Shown here: one piece after another, positions 32,904-41,000 of the stretch | Position numbering within the stretch: position 1 is the stretch's first letter | How the letters are laid out: each line of letters starts with the position of its first letter | Assembly (NCBI GenBank): GCA_013694595.1 | Contig: JACDCC010000359.1 | Coordinates: forward strand, 1 to 41,256 | Source: Chthoniobacterales bacterium | GTDB lineage: Bacteria; Verrucomicrobiota; Verrucomicrobiia; Chthoniobacterales; UBA10450 | Length of the DNA stretch: 41,256 nt | Direction: 5' to 3' | Translations under genes and position numbers: made by a program | The notes under the pieces: generated by a model | Seen by the model: only the letters and a program-made list of their open reading frames with translations | Told to the model about the DNA's origin: nothing | Database searches by the model: none

Positions 32904-33284
32904 ATGCTCTACTTCGACGCTGCGTATATCGCCAAATTCTATCTAGACGAACCGGACTCCGGTTCCGTGCGTGCTCTGGCCGAAGACGCCGGCGAAGTCG
33001 CCTGCTGTCTGCACGGCAGGATAGAGGTCGTGACCGTGTTTCATCGCAAACTCCGCGAGCGAGCTTTTCCTCCGAAGTCATTCGCCGCTTTGTGCGCACA
33101 GTTCGAGGCTGACTGCGACTCTGCCGTTTGGGAATGGCTGCCAATCACCGCGGCGCTCGTGGGTCAGCCTCTCGGAACGTCTTCGCCAGCGCGGTCGAAC
33201 AGGGCTTCAACCGAATCTACTCCAACGATCGGCGTCTCATCGCAGCCGCGTCGCACTTCGGCTTGCGCGGCGAGACTGTTTGAC
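32904..33284 (+). pseudogene. PIN-domain (VapC-like) toxin pseudogene
   Basis: It begins MLYFDAAYIAKFYLDEPDSG with the PIN-domain first Asp, and runs through HGRIEVVTVFHRKLRERAF to about ITAALV. After a deletion and frame change it ends ASAVEQGFNRIYSNDRRLIA, AASHFGLRGETV and stop (33282-33284). The segment usually holding the ADALHLA Asp is missing. No antitoxin gene is visible before it. Confidence 0.7.
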
Positions 33285-33474
33285 GGCGGGGTTCCGTTCA
33301 CGGTGGCGGCGGATTGCCGCCGCCGACCTTGTGTTTGCATGCTGCACAGCTTGCGCCGGAACGAAGGGCGAGTTCTCAAGTGGAGCGCCTAATCATGGTC
33401 CCGCCGCTCAGCCGATTCGACGCATTTAAGTCAGGCTTGCTACGTCCGGGCATCTGTAATACTGAAAGTAATAC
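33285..33474. other. Intergenic region before vapBC-like pair
   Basis: About 190 bp. It contains one hairpin, GGCGGCGG-ATTG-CCGCCGCC (33305-33324), which could end transcription from the left. No clear promoter was found for the antitoxin gene. Confidence 0.4.
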
Positions 33475-33702
33475 GTGAAAACGGTAACCCTGAAGATCCC
33501 AGACGAGCTCGACTCCAAGGTCCGCCGCGCGGTTAAGCGGCGAGGTGAGACTTTCTCAAATCTCGCGCGACGCGCCTTGCTCCGGGAGGTGGAGGAGCAT
33601 GAGACCGACTTCGCGCGTCTCGCTGCGCCATATCGCGGGATGTTTGAAGGCCCTGCTGATCTTTCGACGCGCGAGGGCTATGGCAATCACCACGATTGTT
33701 GA
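33475..33702 (+). CDS. Ribbon-helix-helix antitoxin (VapB-like)
   Basis: A 75-residue protein with GTG start. The N-terminus MKTVTLKIPDELDSKVRRAV is a typical RHH beta strand and first helix, followed by SNLARRALLREVEEHE. It should bind DNA as a dimer and neutralise the PIN toxin whose gene overlaps its 3' end by 23 nt. Autoregulation of the pair is the family norm; an operator was not identified. Confidence 0.8.
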   Translation: MKTVTLKIPDELDSKVRRAVKRRGETFSNLARRALLREVEEHETDFARLAAPYRGMFEGPADLSTREGYGNHHDC

Positions 33703-34093
33703 TGCTGGACCGCTGATCGGCTGGTTCAACGCCGCTGATCAATGGCACGCGTGGAGCGTTTCAGTTCTGTCTGGCCGACGGGGGCCGCTGCACACGACCG
33801 AGATCGTGCTCGGGGAAGCATGCTGGCAGCTCGGCGGGAACACCCAAGTCGCACATGCCTTACTCGATCTCGTGAGGAAACGCGCGCTCGTGCTGGCCCG
33901 GATCTGGCCGGAACACCTCGCTGATACGCAACGCGCGATGCTCAAGTATACGAACATGGATGCTGCCGATGCATCGCTCGCGATTCTGGCGGAGCAGGCA
34001 CCGAAGGCGCTGCTTGTCACGATCGACCGGCGGCATTTCGAGCCGTATCGCGCAGCTCGCAAACGGCCGTTGAAGCTCGCGCTGCCCGCCTGA
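33680..34093 (+). CDS. PIN-domain ribonuclease toxin (VapC-like)
   Basis: A 137-residue PIN protein with the acidic residues in place: IVDAGPLIGWF (Asp), TTEIVLGEACW (Glu), TNMDAADASLAILAE (Asp) and TIDRRHFEPYR (Asp). Such toxins cleave RNA with Mg2+. I chose the ATG at 33680; the longer open frame upstream lies inside the antitoxin. Unlike the PIN pseudogene at 32904, all catalytic residues are present. Confidence 0.85.
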   Translation: MAITTIVDAGPLIGWFNAADQWHAWSVSVLSGRRGPLHTTEIVLGEACWQLGGNTQVAHALLDLVRKRALVLARIWPEHLADTQRAMLKYTNMDAADASLAILAEQAPKALLVTIDRRHFEPYRAARKRPLKLALPA

Positions 34094-34160
34094 ACAGCCC
34101 TCAAAATTGCGCCGCCGGCCGCGTATTCGTATTCCGTGAAGAAATTGCGCTGAAATATTC

Positions 34161-34188
34161 TTGCGGGCGCTCCTTTCGTTCCTATATT
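34161..34188 (+). promoter_or_regulatory. Probable promoter of the str-S10 operon
   Basis: TTGCGG (34161-34166), a 16-nt spacer, TATATT (34183-34188). About 100 nt of leader would follow before rpsL. The start of transcription is inferred. Confidence 0.5.
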
Positions 34189-34247
34189 GCGCGCTCCCCG
34201 CATCAGGTGCGTGAGGCAAGTGGACGCGCCCGGTGCGTTTTTGTTGT

Positions 34248-34277
34248 CGCCCGATTCCAGTGGAACGGGCGGCTTTT
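34248..34277 (+). terminator. Attenuator-like hairpin in the rpsL leader
   Basis: CGCCCG (34248-34253) pairs with CGGGCG (34266-34271), and TTCC (34255-34258) pairs with GGAA (34262-34265) with one bulged A. GC and TTTT follow. The form is that of an intrinsic terminator, only 12 nt before the rpsL start, so partial termination or autoregulation of the ribosomal operon is plausible. Confidence 0.5.
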
Positions 34278-34289
34278 ATTGTAACGAAG

Positions 34290-34703
34290 ATGCCAACGAT
34301 CAATCAGCTCATTCGCAAAGGACGAAAGAAGATTTCGGTGAAGTCAAAATCACCGGCTCTGAAGAATTGTCCGCAGCGCCGCGGTGTGTGCACGCAGGTG
34401 ATGACGCGCACGCCGAAGAAGCCGAACTCTGCGCTGCGCAAGGTGGCGAAGGTGCGGTTGACGAACGGGCAGGAAATCATAGCCTACATACCCGGCGAAG
34501 GGCACAATCTGCAGGAGCATTCGATCGTGCTCGTGCGTGGAGGTCGCGTGAAGGATTTGCCCGGTGTGCGTTATCACATCGTGCGCGGAACGCTCGACAG
34601 CCTCGGGGTTGACGGGCGGCGCCGGAGCCGTTCGAAATACGGCGCGAAACGTCCGAAGGCTGGTGCTGAGGCAGCGGCGGCGGGCGGCAAGAAGAAGAAA
34701 TAA
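34290..34703 (+). CDS. rpsL: Ribosomal protein S12
   Basis: A 137-residue decoding-centre protein with [15 protein letters not shown], the [20 protein letters not shown] block, and [16 protein letters not shown]. Lys in KKPNS and the KxxGG region are the usual streptomycin-sensitive form. The C-terminus carries an extra Ala/Gly/Lys tail ([13 protein letters not shown]). The ATG at 34290 gives the canonical start. First gene of the ribosomal operon. Confidence 0.98.
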   Translation: MPTINQLIRKGRKKISVKSKSPALKNCPQRRGVCTQVMTRTPKKPNSALRKVAKVRLTNGQEIIAYIPGEGHNLQEHSIVLVRGGRVKDLPGVRYHIVRGTLDSLGVDGRRRSRSKYGAKRPKAGAEAAAAGGKKKK

Positions 34704-34739
34704 ATTTCAGCTCTCTAGAAGTACGGAAACGGAAATCAC

Positions 34740-35213
34740 ATGTCTCGTCGGCGGAAAGTCTACAAAAAGGAGGAGAAGCTCGACTCGCGCTACGGCAGTG
34801 TCGCGGTCGCTCGGCTGATCTCTACTGTGATGAAGCGGGGGAAGAAATCCCTCGCAGAGCGAATCGTCTACACGGCGATCGATAAATCCCGCGAAGGTTC
34901 TGACGCGGTTGATCCTCTCGAAGTTGTAAACAAAGCGCTCGAGAACGTCCGTCCTCGTCTCGAAGTAAAATCACGCCGCGTAGGCGGTGCGACATATCAG
35001 GTGCCGATGGAAGTGACGCCGGCACGCCAGGTCTCCCTCGCGATGCGCTGGATTGTGACCTATGCCGACAATCGCCGCGGTATGCCGATGGCAGATGCGC
35101 TCGCCGCTGAGCTCAAAGACGCTGCGGCAGGGCAGGGGAACGCAATCAAGAAGCGCGACGACACTCATAAAATGGCGCAGGCAAACCGCGCCTTTGCACA
35201 TTTCCGCTGGTAA
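34740..35213 (+). CDS. rpsG: Ribosomal protein S7
   Basis: A 157-residue primary 16S-binding protein of the 30S head. MSRRRKVYKKEEKLDSRYGS, the ALENVRPRLEVKSRRVGGAT segment and RAFAHFRW at the end are typical. It follows rpsL by 36 nt. In many bacteria S7 represses this operon; a binding structure could not be identified by eye. Confidence 0.98.
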   Translation: MSRRRKVYKKEEKLDSRYGSVAVARLISTVMKRGKKSLAERIVYTAIDKSREGSDAVDPLEVVNKALENVRPRLEVKSRRVGGATYQVPMEVTPARQVSLAMRWIVTYADNRRGMPMADALAAELKDAAAGQGNAIKKRDDTHKMAQANRAFAHFRW

Positions 35214-35246
35214 GGAGCAATCGACGCATGATTCCGCGCAACACAG

Positions 35247-35343
35247 CTGTCATCCCGAGCGAAGTCGAGGGATCCCGTGGCGATACGTTAAAGGTAATTC
35301 AGCGGGATTCTTCGACTCCGCTGCGCTCCGCTCAGAATGACAG
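35247..35343. repeat. Palindromic repeat 1 (rpsG-fusA gap)
   Basis: A 97-bp element bounded by CTGTCAT and ATGACAG. The arms CATCCCGAGCGAAGTCGAGG and its partner CTTCGACTCCGCTGCGCTC fold on each other. It belongs to the same family as 37891-37985 and 40579-40671, but is inverted relative to them. Confidence 0.9.
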
Positions 35344-35353
35344 CGGGGCTTTC

Positions 35354-35396
35354 GATTCCCAATCAGAAATCGGCAATCAGAAATCAGCAATCTGAT
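35354..35396. repeat. Short AT-rich tandem repeat before fusA
   Basis: Repeated AATCAGAAATC-like units (AATCAGAAATCGGCAATCAG and on) fill the space from the palindromic repeat to the fusA ATG at 35398. No Shine-Dalgarno sequence is visible. Confidence 0.7.
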
Positions 35397-35397
35397 C

Positions 35398-37569
35398 ATG
35401 GCTACTGCGACTTTAGAACAATCCGCGACGACGAATCCCAATTCGCCGAACCGCAAGTTCCCGCTCGAGAAGACGCGGAACATCGGTATTGCCGCGCACA
35501 TCGATGCCGGCAAGACGACGCTAACCGAGCGCATCCTTTTCTACACCGGCATGATCCACAAGATCGGTGAGGTGCACGAAGGCACCACCGTCACCGACTG
35601 GATGGAGCAGGAGCGCGAGCGTGGGATCACGATCACCTCCGCTGCGACGACGTGTGCCTGGATGCAAAAGCCGGAGCCGGGTGTTTACAAGATGTTCGAT
35701 GGCATCAAGATGCGCGTGAACATTATCGACACGCCGGGGCACGTCGATTTCACCGCGGAGGTCGAGCGTTCGTTGCGCGTGCTGGACGGTGCAATCGCAG
35801 TCTTCGATGCGGTCGCGGGAGTGCAGCCGCAGTCCGAAACCGTCTGGCGTCAGGCGAACAAGTATCTCGTTCCGCGCATCGCGTTCATCAACAAGATGGA
35901 TCGCGTCGGTGCCGACTTCGATGCGTCGATCGATTCGATGCACAAGAAGCTCGGCGCAAACGCGTGGCCGGTTCTGATTCCGCTCGGCAAAGAGGATTAC
36001 CTCAAGGGCCAGCTGGACGTGGTGAACCGTAAAGCGGTTTTCTATCTCGACGACGACTCGATGGGTTCCACCTACGAGGTGCGGGACATTCCTGACGAGA
36101 ACAAGGAGCAGGTCGACAAAGCCTACACCACGTTGGTAGAGCAAATTTCCAATCTCGACGACGAAATCGCAGAAGCGGTGCTCGAAGAAAAGGAGATCAC
36201 TCCGCAGATGCTGAAAGCGGGTATCCGTCGTCAAACGATCGCGAACAAGTTCGTTCCGGTGGTCGGTGGATCTGCTTTCAAGAACAAGGGTGTGCAGTAT
36301 CTCGTGGATGCGGTGATCGATTATCTTCCCGGTCCGCTCGATATTCCGCCCGCGGTCGGCATGGAGCCGGACACGCACGAGAAGATGGATGCGCCGACGG
36401 ATGACAACGGGAAGTTCTGTTCGCTTGCGTTTAAGTTGTGGAGCGATCCGTTCGTCGGGAAGCTCGTTTTCTTCCGCGTTTACTCCGGGTCGCTGAGCAA
36501 GGGCGACAACGTGTACAATCCGCGCACGAATAAGCGCGAGCGCATCAGCCGGCTGATCCAGATTCAAGCGGACAAACGCGAAGATATCGACACCTGCTAT
36601 TCGGGCGATATCGCTGCGATCGTCGGGATCAAGAACATCACGACGGGCGACACGCTCTGCGACGAAGATTTCCCGATCCTGCTCGAGCCGCCTTCGTTTC
36701 CTGACCCAGTTATCTCGATGGCGATCGAGCCGAAGACGAAACAGGACCAGGAGAAAATGGGCGTCGCCCTGCAGCGGCTCTCTGAAGAAGACCCGACTTT
36801 CAAAGTCTTCACCCATGAAGACACCGGCCAGACGATCATCGCCGGAATGGGTGAGCTCCACCTCGAGATCATTCGCGATCGCATGCTGCGCGAATTCAAA
36901 GTCGACGCGAACTCCGGCAAGCCGCAGATCGCTTATCGCGAAACGATTACCGCGCCGGCCGATGGTGAAGGCAAGCTGATCAAGCAGTCCGGTGGCCGCG
37001 GTCAGTATGGCCACGTCATCATCAAAGTTCAGCCGAACGAGCGCGGTAAAGGCATCACGGTCGAGAACAAGGTGGTGGGCGGAAACATTCCGAAGGAATA
37101 CATCCCGGCCTGCAAGAAGGGCATCGAAGAAGCCATGCTCAACGGTGTGGTCGGCGGCTATCAGGTGATCGATGCCAACGTGGACATCGTGGACGGCTCC
37201 TATCACGACGTCGATTCGAACGAAATGGCCTTCAAGCTCGCCGCGATCTTCGCGGTGAAAGACGCCTTCAAGAAAGCGAAGCCGATCCTGCTCGAGCCGA
37301 TCATGAAGGTCGAGAACGCCACTCCGGAAGAATATCAGGGCGACATCATGGGCGATCTGAATCGCCGCCGTGGCAAGATCTCCAGCATGGAAGCCAAGGG
37401 AAATCTGACGATGATCCAGGCGGAAGTGCCGCTGGCGGAAATGTTCGGCTACGCCACTGCGATCCGTTCGCTTTCCAAAGGCCGTTCGAGCTACTCGATG
37501 GAGCCGTCACATTTCGAACAAGTGCCACAGCAGCTCGTTGCTGCCGTTCTCGACCAGAAAGAAAAGTAA
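35398..37569 (+). CDS. fusA: Elongation factor G
   Basis: A 723-residue translocation GTPase. G1 [19 protein letters not shown], switch [12 protein letters not shown]3 [16 protein letters not shown]4 [11 protein letters not shown]. Domain IV shows [11 protein letters not shown], and domain V ends with [20 protein letters not shown]. Length is usual. It is preceded by a palindromic repeat and followed by rpsJ after 1 nt. tuf, often the next gene in this operon, is absent. Confidence 0.98.
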   Translation: MATATLEQSATTNPNSPNRKFPLEKTRNIGIAAHIDAGKTTLTERILFYTGMIHKIGEVHEGTTVTDWMEQERERGITITSAATTCAWMQKPEPGVYKMFDGIKMRVNIIDTPGHVDFTAEVERSLRVLDGAIAVFDAVAGVQPQSETVWRQANKYLVPRIAFINKMDRVGADFDASIDSMHKKLGANAWPVLIPLGKEDYLKGQLDVVNRKAVFYLDDDSMGSTYEVRDIPDENKEQVDKAYTTLVEQISNLDDEIAEAVLEEKEITPQMLKAGIRRQTIANKFVPVVGGSAFKNKGVQYLVDAVIDYLPGPLDIPPAVGMEPDTHEKMDAPTDDNGKFCSLAFKLWSDPFVGKLVFFRVYSGSLSKGDNVYNPRTNKRERISRLIQIQADKREDIDTCYSGDIAAIVGIKNITTGDTLCDEDFPILLEPPSFPDPVISMAIEPKTKQDQEKMGVALQRLSEEDPTFKVFTHEDTGQTIIAGMGELHLEIIRDRMLREFKVDANSGKPQIAYRETITAPADGEGKLIKQSGGRGQYGHVIIKVQPNERGKGITVENKVVGGNIPKEYIPACKKGIEEAMLNGVVGGYQVIDANVDIVDGSYHDVDSNEMAFKLAAIFAVKDAFKKAKPILLEPIMKVENATPEEYQGDIMGDLNRRRGKISSMEAKGNLTMIQAEVPLAEMFGYATAIRSLSKGRSSYSMEPSHFEQVPQQLVAAVLDQKEK

Positions 37570-37570
37570 T

Positions 37571-37879
37571 ATGAACGGCCAGCGTATCCGCATTCGCCTC
37601 AAGGCATTCGATCACCGGATGCTCGATCAATCCGCCATCGATATCGTCGAGACGGCGAAACGCACCGGCGCGCGCGTGGCGGGACCGATCCCGCTCCCGA
37701 CCTTAATCGAGAAGTTCACCGTGAACCGTTCTCCACACGTCGACAAGAAGTCGATGGACCAATTTGAAATCCGCACCCACAAGCGTCTGCTCGACATCAT
37801 CGAGCCGACCGCGAAGACGGTGGACGAGCTGAAGAAGCTCAACCTGCCCGCGGGCGTGGATATCACGATCAAGATTTAA
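37571..37879 (+). CDS. rpsJ: Ribosomal protein S10
   Basis: A 102-residue protein with [20 protein letters not shown], the loop [20 protein letters not shown] and [19 protein letters not shown]. The ATG at 37571 lies 1 nt after the fusA stop, so the str and S10 gene groups are joined. S10 is also NusE, a transcription antitermination factor. Confidence 0.98.
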   Translation: MNGQRIRIRLKAFDHRMLDQSAIDIVETAKRTGARVAGPIPLPTLIEKFTVNRSPHVDKKSMDQFEIRTHKRLLDIIEPTAKTVDELKKLNLPAGVDITIKI

Positions 37880-37890
37880 ACTTTAACCCC

Positions 37891-37985
37891 TGTCATTCTG
37901 AGCGAAGCGCAGCGCAGTCGAAGAATCCCGCAGAGTTACCTTACAGCTATCGCCACGGGATCCCTCGACTTCGCTCGGGATGACA
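37891..37985. repeat. Palindromic repeat 2 (rpsJ-rplC gap)
   Basis: A 95-bp element from TGTCATTCTGAGCGAAGC to CTTCGCTCGGGATGACA. The arms are imperfectly complementary. It ends 9 nt before the rplC ATG, so the place of its Shine-Dalgarno site is inside the repeat arm (CGGGATG). Confidence 0.9.
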
Positions 37986-37994
37986 TACGAACAC

Positions 37995-38648
37995 ATGAGC
38001 ATCGGACTTTTAGGAAAGAAAATCGGCATGACCAGCATCTACGATGCGACGGGCAAGCTGCGTCCGGTGACGGTCGTCGCGGCCGGCGATAACGTTCTGC
38101 TGCGGCGGGTCACGACCGAGAACGCCGGTTACTCGGCGGTGAAGGTCGGATTCGACACGCAAAAAGAGTCGCGCGTGAACAAGGCACTGCTCGGCGAGTT
38201 CTCCGCCGTGAGCGCCGAGCCGAAGAAGCTCATGCGTGAGTTCCGGCTGAAGGAAGACGCGCCGGAGGGCGAGATCAACCTGAGCGTCACGCAGTTTGCC
38301 GAGGGGGATTGGGTGGACGTGATCGGAAAGTCGAAGGGCAAAGGCTTCCAGGGTGTCATGAAGAAGCACAACTTCCATGGCCAGGGAGCGGCACACGGAT
38401 CGAAAACGCATCGCCGCAACGGCGCGATCGGGAATCGTTCCACGCCGGGCCGCGTGTTCCGGAACATGGGTATGCCCGGTCACATGGGTGACGAACGTGT
38501 GACAGTGCAGAACCTGCAGGTCGTGCAGGTCCGCGAGGCGGAGAAAGTGATTTTGATCAGCGGCGCGGTCCCGGGAGCGAACGGCAGCTACGTTGTCGTT
38601 CGTCCAGCCATCAAGAAGCCCGCAGCTGCCGCAGGAGAGGGTAAATGA
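37995..38648 (+). CDS. rplC: Ribosomal protein L3
   Basis: A 217-residue 23S-binding protein: MSIGLLGKKIGMTSIYDATG, SKGKGFQGVMKKHNFHGQGA and the GNRSTPGRVFRNMGMPGHMG loop near the peptidyl transferase centre. I chose the ATG at 37995 over 37980, because the latter lies in the repeat. The TGA overlaps the rplD ATG (ATGA). Confidence 0.98.
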   Translation: MSIGLLGKKIGMTSIYDATGKLRPVTVVAAGDNVLLRRVTTENAGYSAVKVGFDTQKESRVNKALLGEFSAVSAEPKKLMREFRLKEDAPEGEINLSVTQFAEGDWVDVIGKSKGKGFQGVMKKHNFHGQGAAHGSKTHRRNGAIGNRSTPGRVFRNMGMPGHMGDERVTVQNLQVVQVREAEKVILISGAVPGANGSYVVVRPAIKKPAAAAGEGK

Positions 38649-39397
38649 GCGCAACCGTTCTAACAGCAGATGCCGCGAAAGCGGCAAACATCACGATGAT
38701 CGAAGGCGGTCGTGGGACGCAGGCGGTTCACGACGTCGTCGTGGCGATGCGCGCTGCGCGTCGCTCGGGCTCAGCCAACACGAAGACGAAAGCGGAGGTG
38801 AATCTCTCCGGTGCGAAACCGTGGCGCCAGAAGGGCACCGGTCGCGCCCGCGCCGGTTACAAGTCGTCGCCGATCTGGCGTGGTGGTGGAGTGGTCTTCG
38901 GGCCAAAGCCGCGCGACTACAGCAAGAAAGTTTCCAAGACTGTCCGGCGGCTCGCGTTCCAAAAAGCGCTCACTGAGCGGATCAACGCAGGCGACGTGCT
39001 GACGATTGACGCGTTCGCGGTTACGGAGCTAAAGACGAAGTCGTTCCTGACCCTGCTGAAGCAACAGACGGACGCGAAGAAGGTGCTGCTGATTTCGGAT
39101 TCCTTCGAAGAGAACACCTACCGGGCCGCGCGTAACGTGAAGCCGGTGTTGCTCGCGACCGCAGCCGACGTGAACACCGAGCAGCTGCTCGCGTTCGACA
39201 AGATTTTGGTGACGACTGGGGCGCTTGCGAAGCTCGGGGAACGCACGAGTTCGCCCTCTCCTGGCGCTTCGCGGACGGCCTCCCGCTCTGATTCCCAAGA
39301 CACCCGCGGCCTACGTTCTCCTCTCCTTGACGGAGAGGGTAGGGTGAGGGGCTCGGGGCGCGCCAAGCGTAGCTCGACAACTGAGGGGGCCGAGTAA
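38645..39397 (+). CDS. rplD: Ribosomal protein L4 with repeat-derived C-terminal tail
   Basis: A 250-residue L4. The usual core is present: MRAARRSGSANTKTKAEVN, the extended loop KPWRQKGTGRARAGYKSSPI, WRGGGVVFGPKPRDYSKKV, and a C-terminus down to KILVTTGALAKLGER. After that, about 48 extra residues (SSPSPGASRTASRSDSQ, LRSPLLDGEGRVRGSG, AKRSSTTEGAE) are mostly encoded by a palindromic element (39253-39352) of the same family as 13416-13473. The TAA overlaps the rplW ATG (TAATG), so the element sits right at the end of the frame and keeps both genes intact. Confidence 0.97.
   Translation: MSATVLTADAAKAANITMIEGGRGTQAVHDVVVAMRAARRSGSANTKTKAEVNLSGAKPWRQKGTGRARAGYKSSPIWRGGGVVFGPKPRDYSKKVSKTVRRLAFQKALTERINAGDVLTIDAFAVTELKTKSFLTLLKQQTDAKKVLLISDSFEENTYRAARNVKPVLLATAADVNTEQLLAFDKILVTTGALAKLGERTSSPSPGASRTASRSDSQDTRGLRSPLLDGEGRVRGSGRAKRSSTTEGAE
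39253..39352. repeat. Palindromic element inside the 3' end of rplD
   Basis: It shares the blocks CCCTCTCCTGGCGCTTCGCG and TCTCCTCTCCTTGACGGAGA, then GGTGAGGG, with the intergenic copy at 13416-13473. About 40 bp of unrelated or expanded sequence lies in the middle. The element is translated in frame. Confidence 0.85.
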
Positions 39398-39681
39398 TGA
39401 ACGAACATTTCGACATCATTCAGACGGCGTCGCTGACCGAGAAGGCTTCGTTGCTGAGCGAGAAGCAGAACAAGTATGTGTTCCGTGTCGCTCCGCGCGC
39501 CAACAAGATCCAGATCAAGGCGGCGATCGAGAAGCTCTTCAACAAGAAGGTCGTCGCCGTGAACACGGCGAATTACGCCGGCAAAAAGAAGCGCGAACGC
39601 CGCGCCGATTTCGGCCGCAAACCGCATTGGAAGAAAGCCATCGTGACGCTGAAGGAGGGCGAGAAGATCGATCTCGTCTAA
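39397..39681 (+). CDS. rplW: Ribosomal protein L23
   Basis: A 94-residue protein at the exit-tunnel rim that contacts trigger factor and SRP: TEKASLLSEKQNKYVFRVAP, NKIQIKAAIEKLFNKKVVAV and a basic loop KKKRERRADFGRKPHWKKA. Its start overlaps the rplD stop. Confidence 0.97.
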   Translation: MNEHFDIIQTASLTEKASLLSEKQNKYVFRVAPRANKIQIKAAIEKLFNKKVVAVNTANYAGKKKRERRADFGRKPHWKKAIVTLKEGEKIDLV

Positions 39682-39687
39682 TTAGTT

Positions 39688-40542
39688 ATGGCAATCAGAG
39701 CATATCGCCCACTCACGCCGACGCTGCGGTTCAAGACGCTCCCGACTTTCGAGGAGATCACGAACAAGCAGTCGAAGCCGCACAAGAGCCTCACGGAGGT
39801 CAAAAAACGCAGCGGTGGCCGGAACAACAACGGTCGGTTGACGTCGCGTCATATCGGCGGCGGGCACAAACAGAAATACCGCAAGGTCGATTTCAAGCGT
39901 CGCAAGCACGGCGTGGCCGCGGAAGTGATCGGAATCGAGTACGATCCGAACCGCTCCGCGCGTATCGCATTGATCAAGTACGCTGACGGCGAGATGAGTT
40001 ACATTCTTGCGCCGGACGGCTTACGCGCAGGTGCACGCGTGATGTCCGGGAACGCAGCTCCGCCTGAGCTTGGGAATTCACTGCCTTTGAGCGCAATCCC
40101 CCTCGGCTCGGGCATTCATAATATCGAGATTGCACCTGGTCGCGGCGGACAAATCGCGCGCAGCGCTGGTCAACAGGCCACCTTGAGCAATCGCGAAGCG
40201 GGCTATGCCCTCGTAAAACTCCCTTCCGGCGAGATCCGCCGGATTCACGACACCTGCTGCGCCACTATCGGGCAGGTCAGCAACGTCGACCACATGAACG
40301 TCGTGAGCGGGAAGGCCGGTCGGACGCGCTGGCAGGGCAAACGCCCGCACGTGCGCGGCATGGTCATGAACCCGATCGATCACCCAAACGGCGGTGGCCA
40401 GGGCAAATCCAAGGGTGGTGGCGGCCGTCAGCATTTGACCAGCCCGTGGGGTCAGCTCGCGAAGGGCTTCAAGACCCGCTCGAAACACAAGCCGAGCGAC
40501 CGGTTCATCATGCAGGACCGGCGCGTCAGCAGGAAAAAGTAA
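39688..40542 (+). CDS. rplB: Ribosomal protein L2
   Basis: A 284-residue 23S-binding protein. KKRSGGRNNNGRLTSRHIGG, GHKQKYRKVDFKRRK, IEIAPGRGGQIARSAGQQA and VRGMVMNPIDHPNGGGQGKS are present; the last contains the conserved His near the peptidyl transferase centre. It starts 6 nt after rplW. Normal length. Confidence 0.98.
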   Translation: MAIRAYRPLTPTLRFKTLPTFEEITNKQSKPHKSLTEVKKRSGGRNNNGRLTSRHIGGGHKQKYRKVDFKRRKHGVAAEVIGIEYDPNRSARIALIKYADGEMSYILAPDGLRAGARVMSGNAAPPELGNSLPLSAIPLGSGIHNIEIAPGRGGQIARSAGQQATLSNREAGYALVKLPSGEIRRIHDTCCATIGQVSNVDHMNVVSGKAGRTRWQGKRPHVRGMVMNPIDHPNGGGQGKSKGGGGRQHLTSPWGQLAKGFKTRSKHKPSDRFIMQDRRVSRKK

Positions 40543-40578
40543 TTGAGCCGGAGGATTTAAGAAGGACCAACAAAAGCC

Positions 40579-40671
40579 TGTCATTCTGAGCGGAGCGCAG
40601 CGGAGTCGAAGAATCCCGCGGCGGATCCCAACGGCAACCCACGGGATCCCTCGACTCCGCTCGGGATGACA
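40579..40671. repeat. Palindromic repeat 3 (rplB-rpsS gap)
   Basis: A 93-bp element from TGTCATTCTGAGCGGAGC to CTCCGCTCGGGATGACA, in the same orientation as copy 2. It ends 7 nt before the rpsS ATG. Confidence 0.9.
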
Positions 40672-40678
40672 ATCAATT

Positions 40679-40957
40679 ATGAGCAGATCACTGAAAAAAG
40701 GACCGTTCGTAGAGCCGCATCTTCTCGAGAAGATCGGCAAGATGAACACCGCTGGCATGAAGAAGCCGATCAAAACGTGGGCGCGTCGATCGATGGTCAC
40801 GCCCGATTTCGTCGGTCACACCTTCATGGTGCACAACGGCAAAACGTTCATTTCAGTTTTCGTGACTGAGAACATGGTCGGTCACAAGCTCGGCGAGTTT
40901 TCGCCGACGCGGATATTTAAGAAGCACGGCTCGCACACCGCGAAGGTGACGAAATAG
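40679..40957 (+). CDS. rpsS: Ribosomal protein S19
   Basis: A 92-residue protein of the 30S head: [39 protein letters not shown] and [19 protein letters not shown]. Normal length. In most bacteria rplV follows within a few bases; here it does not. Confidence 0.98.
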   Translation: MSRSLKKGPFVEPHLLEKIGKMNTAGMKKPIKTWARRSMVTPDFVGHTFMVHNGKTFISVFVTENMVGHKLGEFSPTRIFKKHGSHTAKVTK

Positions 40958-40963
40958 TGATGT

Positions 40964-40998
40964 GAATTTTCGATTTTCGATCTCCGATTTTCGATCGC
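40964..40998. repeat. Short GATTTTC-type tandem repeat after rpsS
   Basis: Repeated GATTTTC/GATCTCC units (TTTTCGATTTTCGATCTCCG and on) directly after rpsS, at the point where the conserved S10 gene order stops. Similar in style to the AT-rich repeat before fusA. Confidence 0.65.
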
Positions 40999-41000
40999 CT

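Noticed and set aside
35521-37206. 561-codon open frame antisense to fusA
   Set aside because: Shadow of a highly biased coding gene: fusA on the plus strand has all EF-G motifs, and the antisense translation has no family features. The same holds for long antisense frames over hemC (15803-16843) and rplC (38010-38687).
35247-40671. CRISPR array from the three similar elements
   Set aside because: The copies are kilobases apart, in different orientations, and separated by ribosomal genes.
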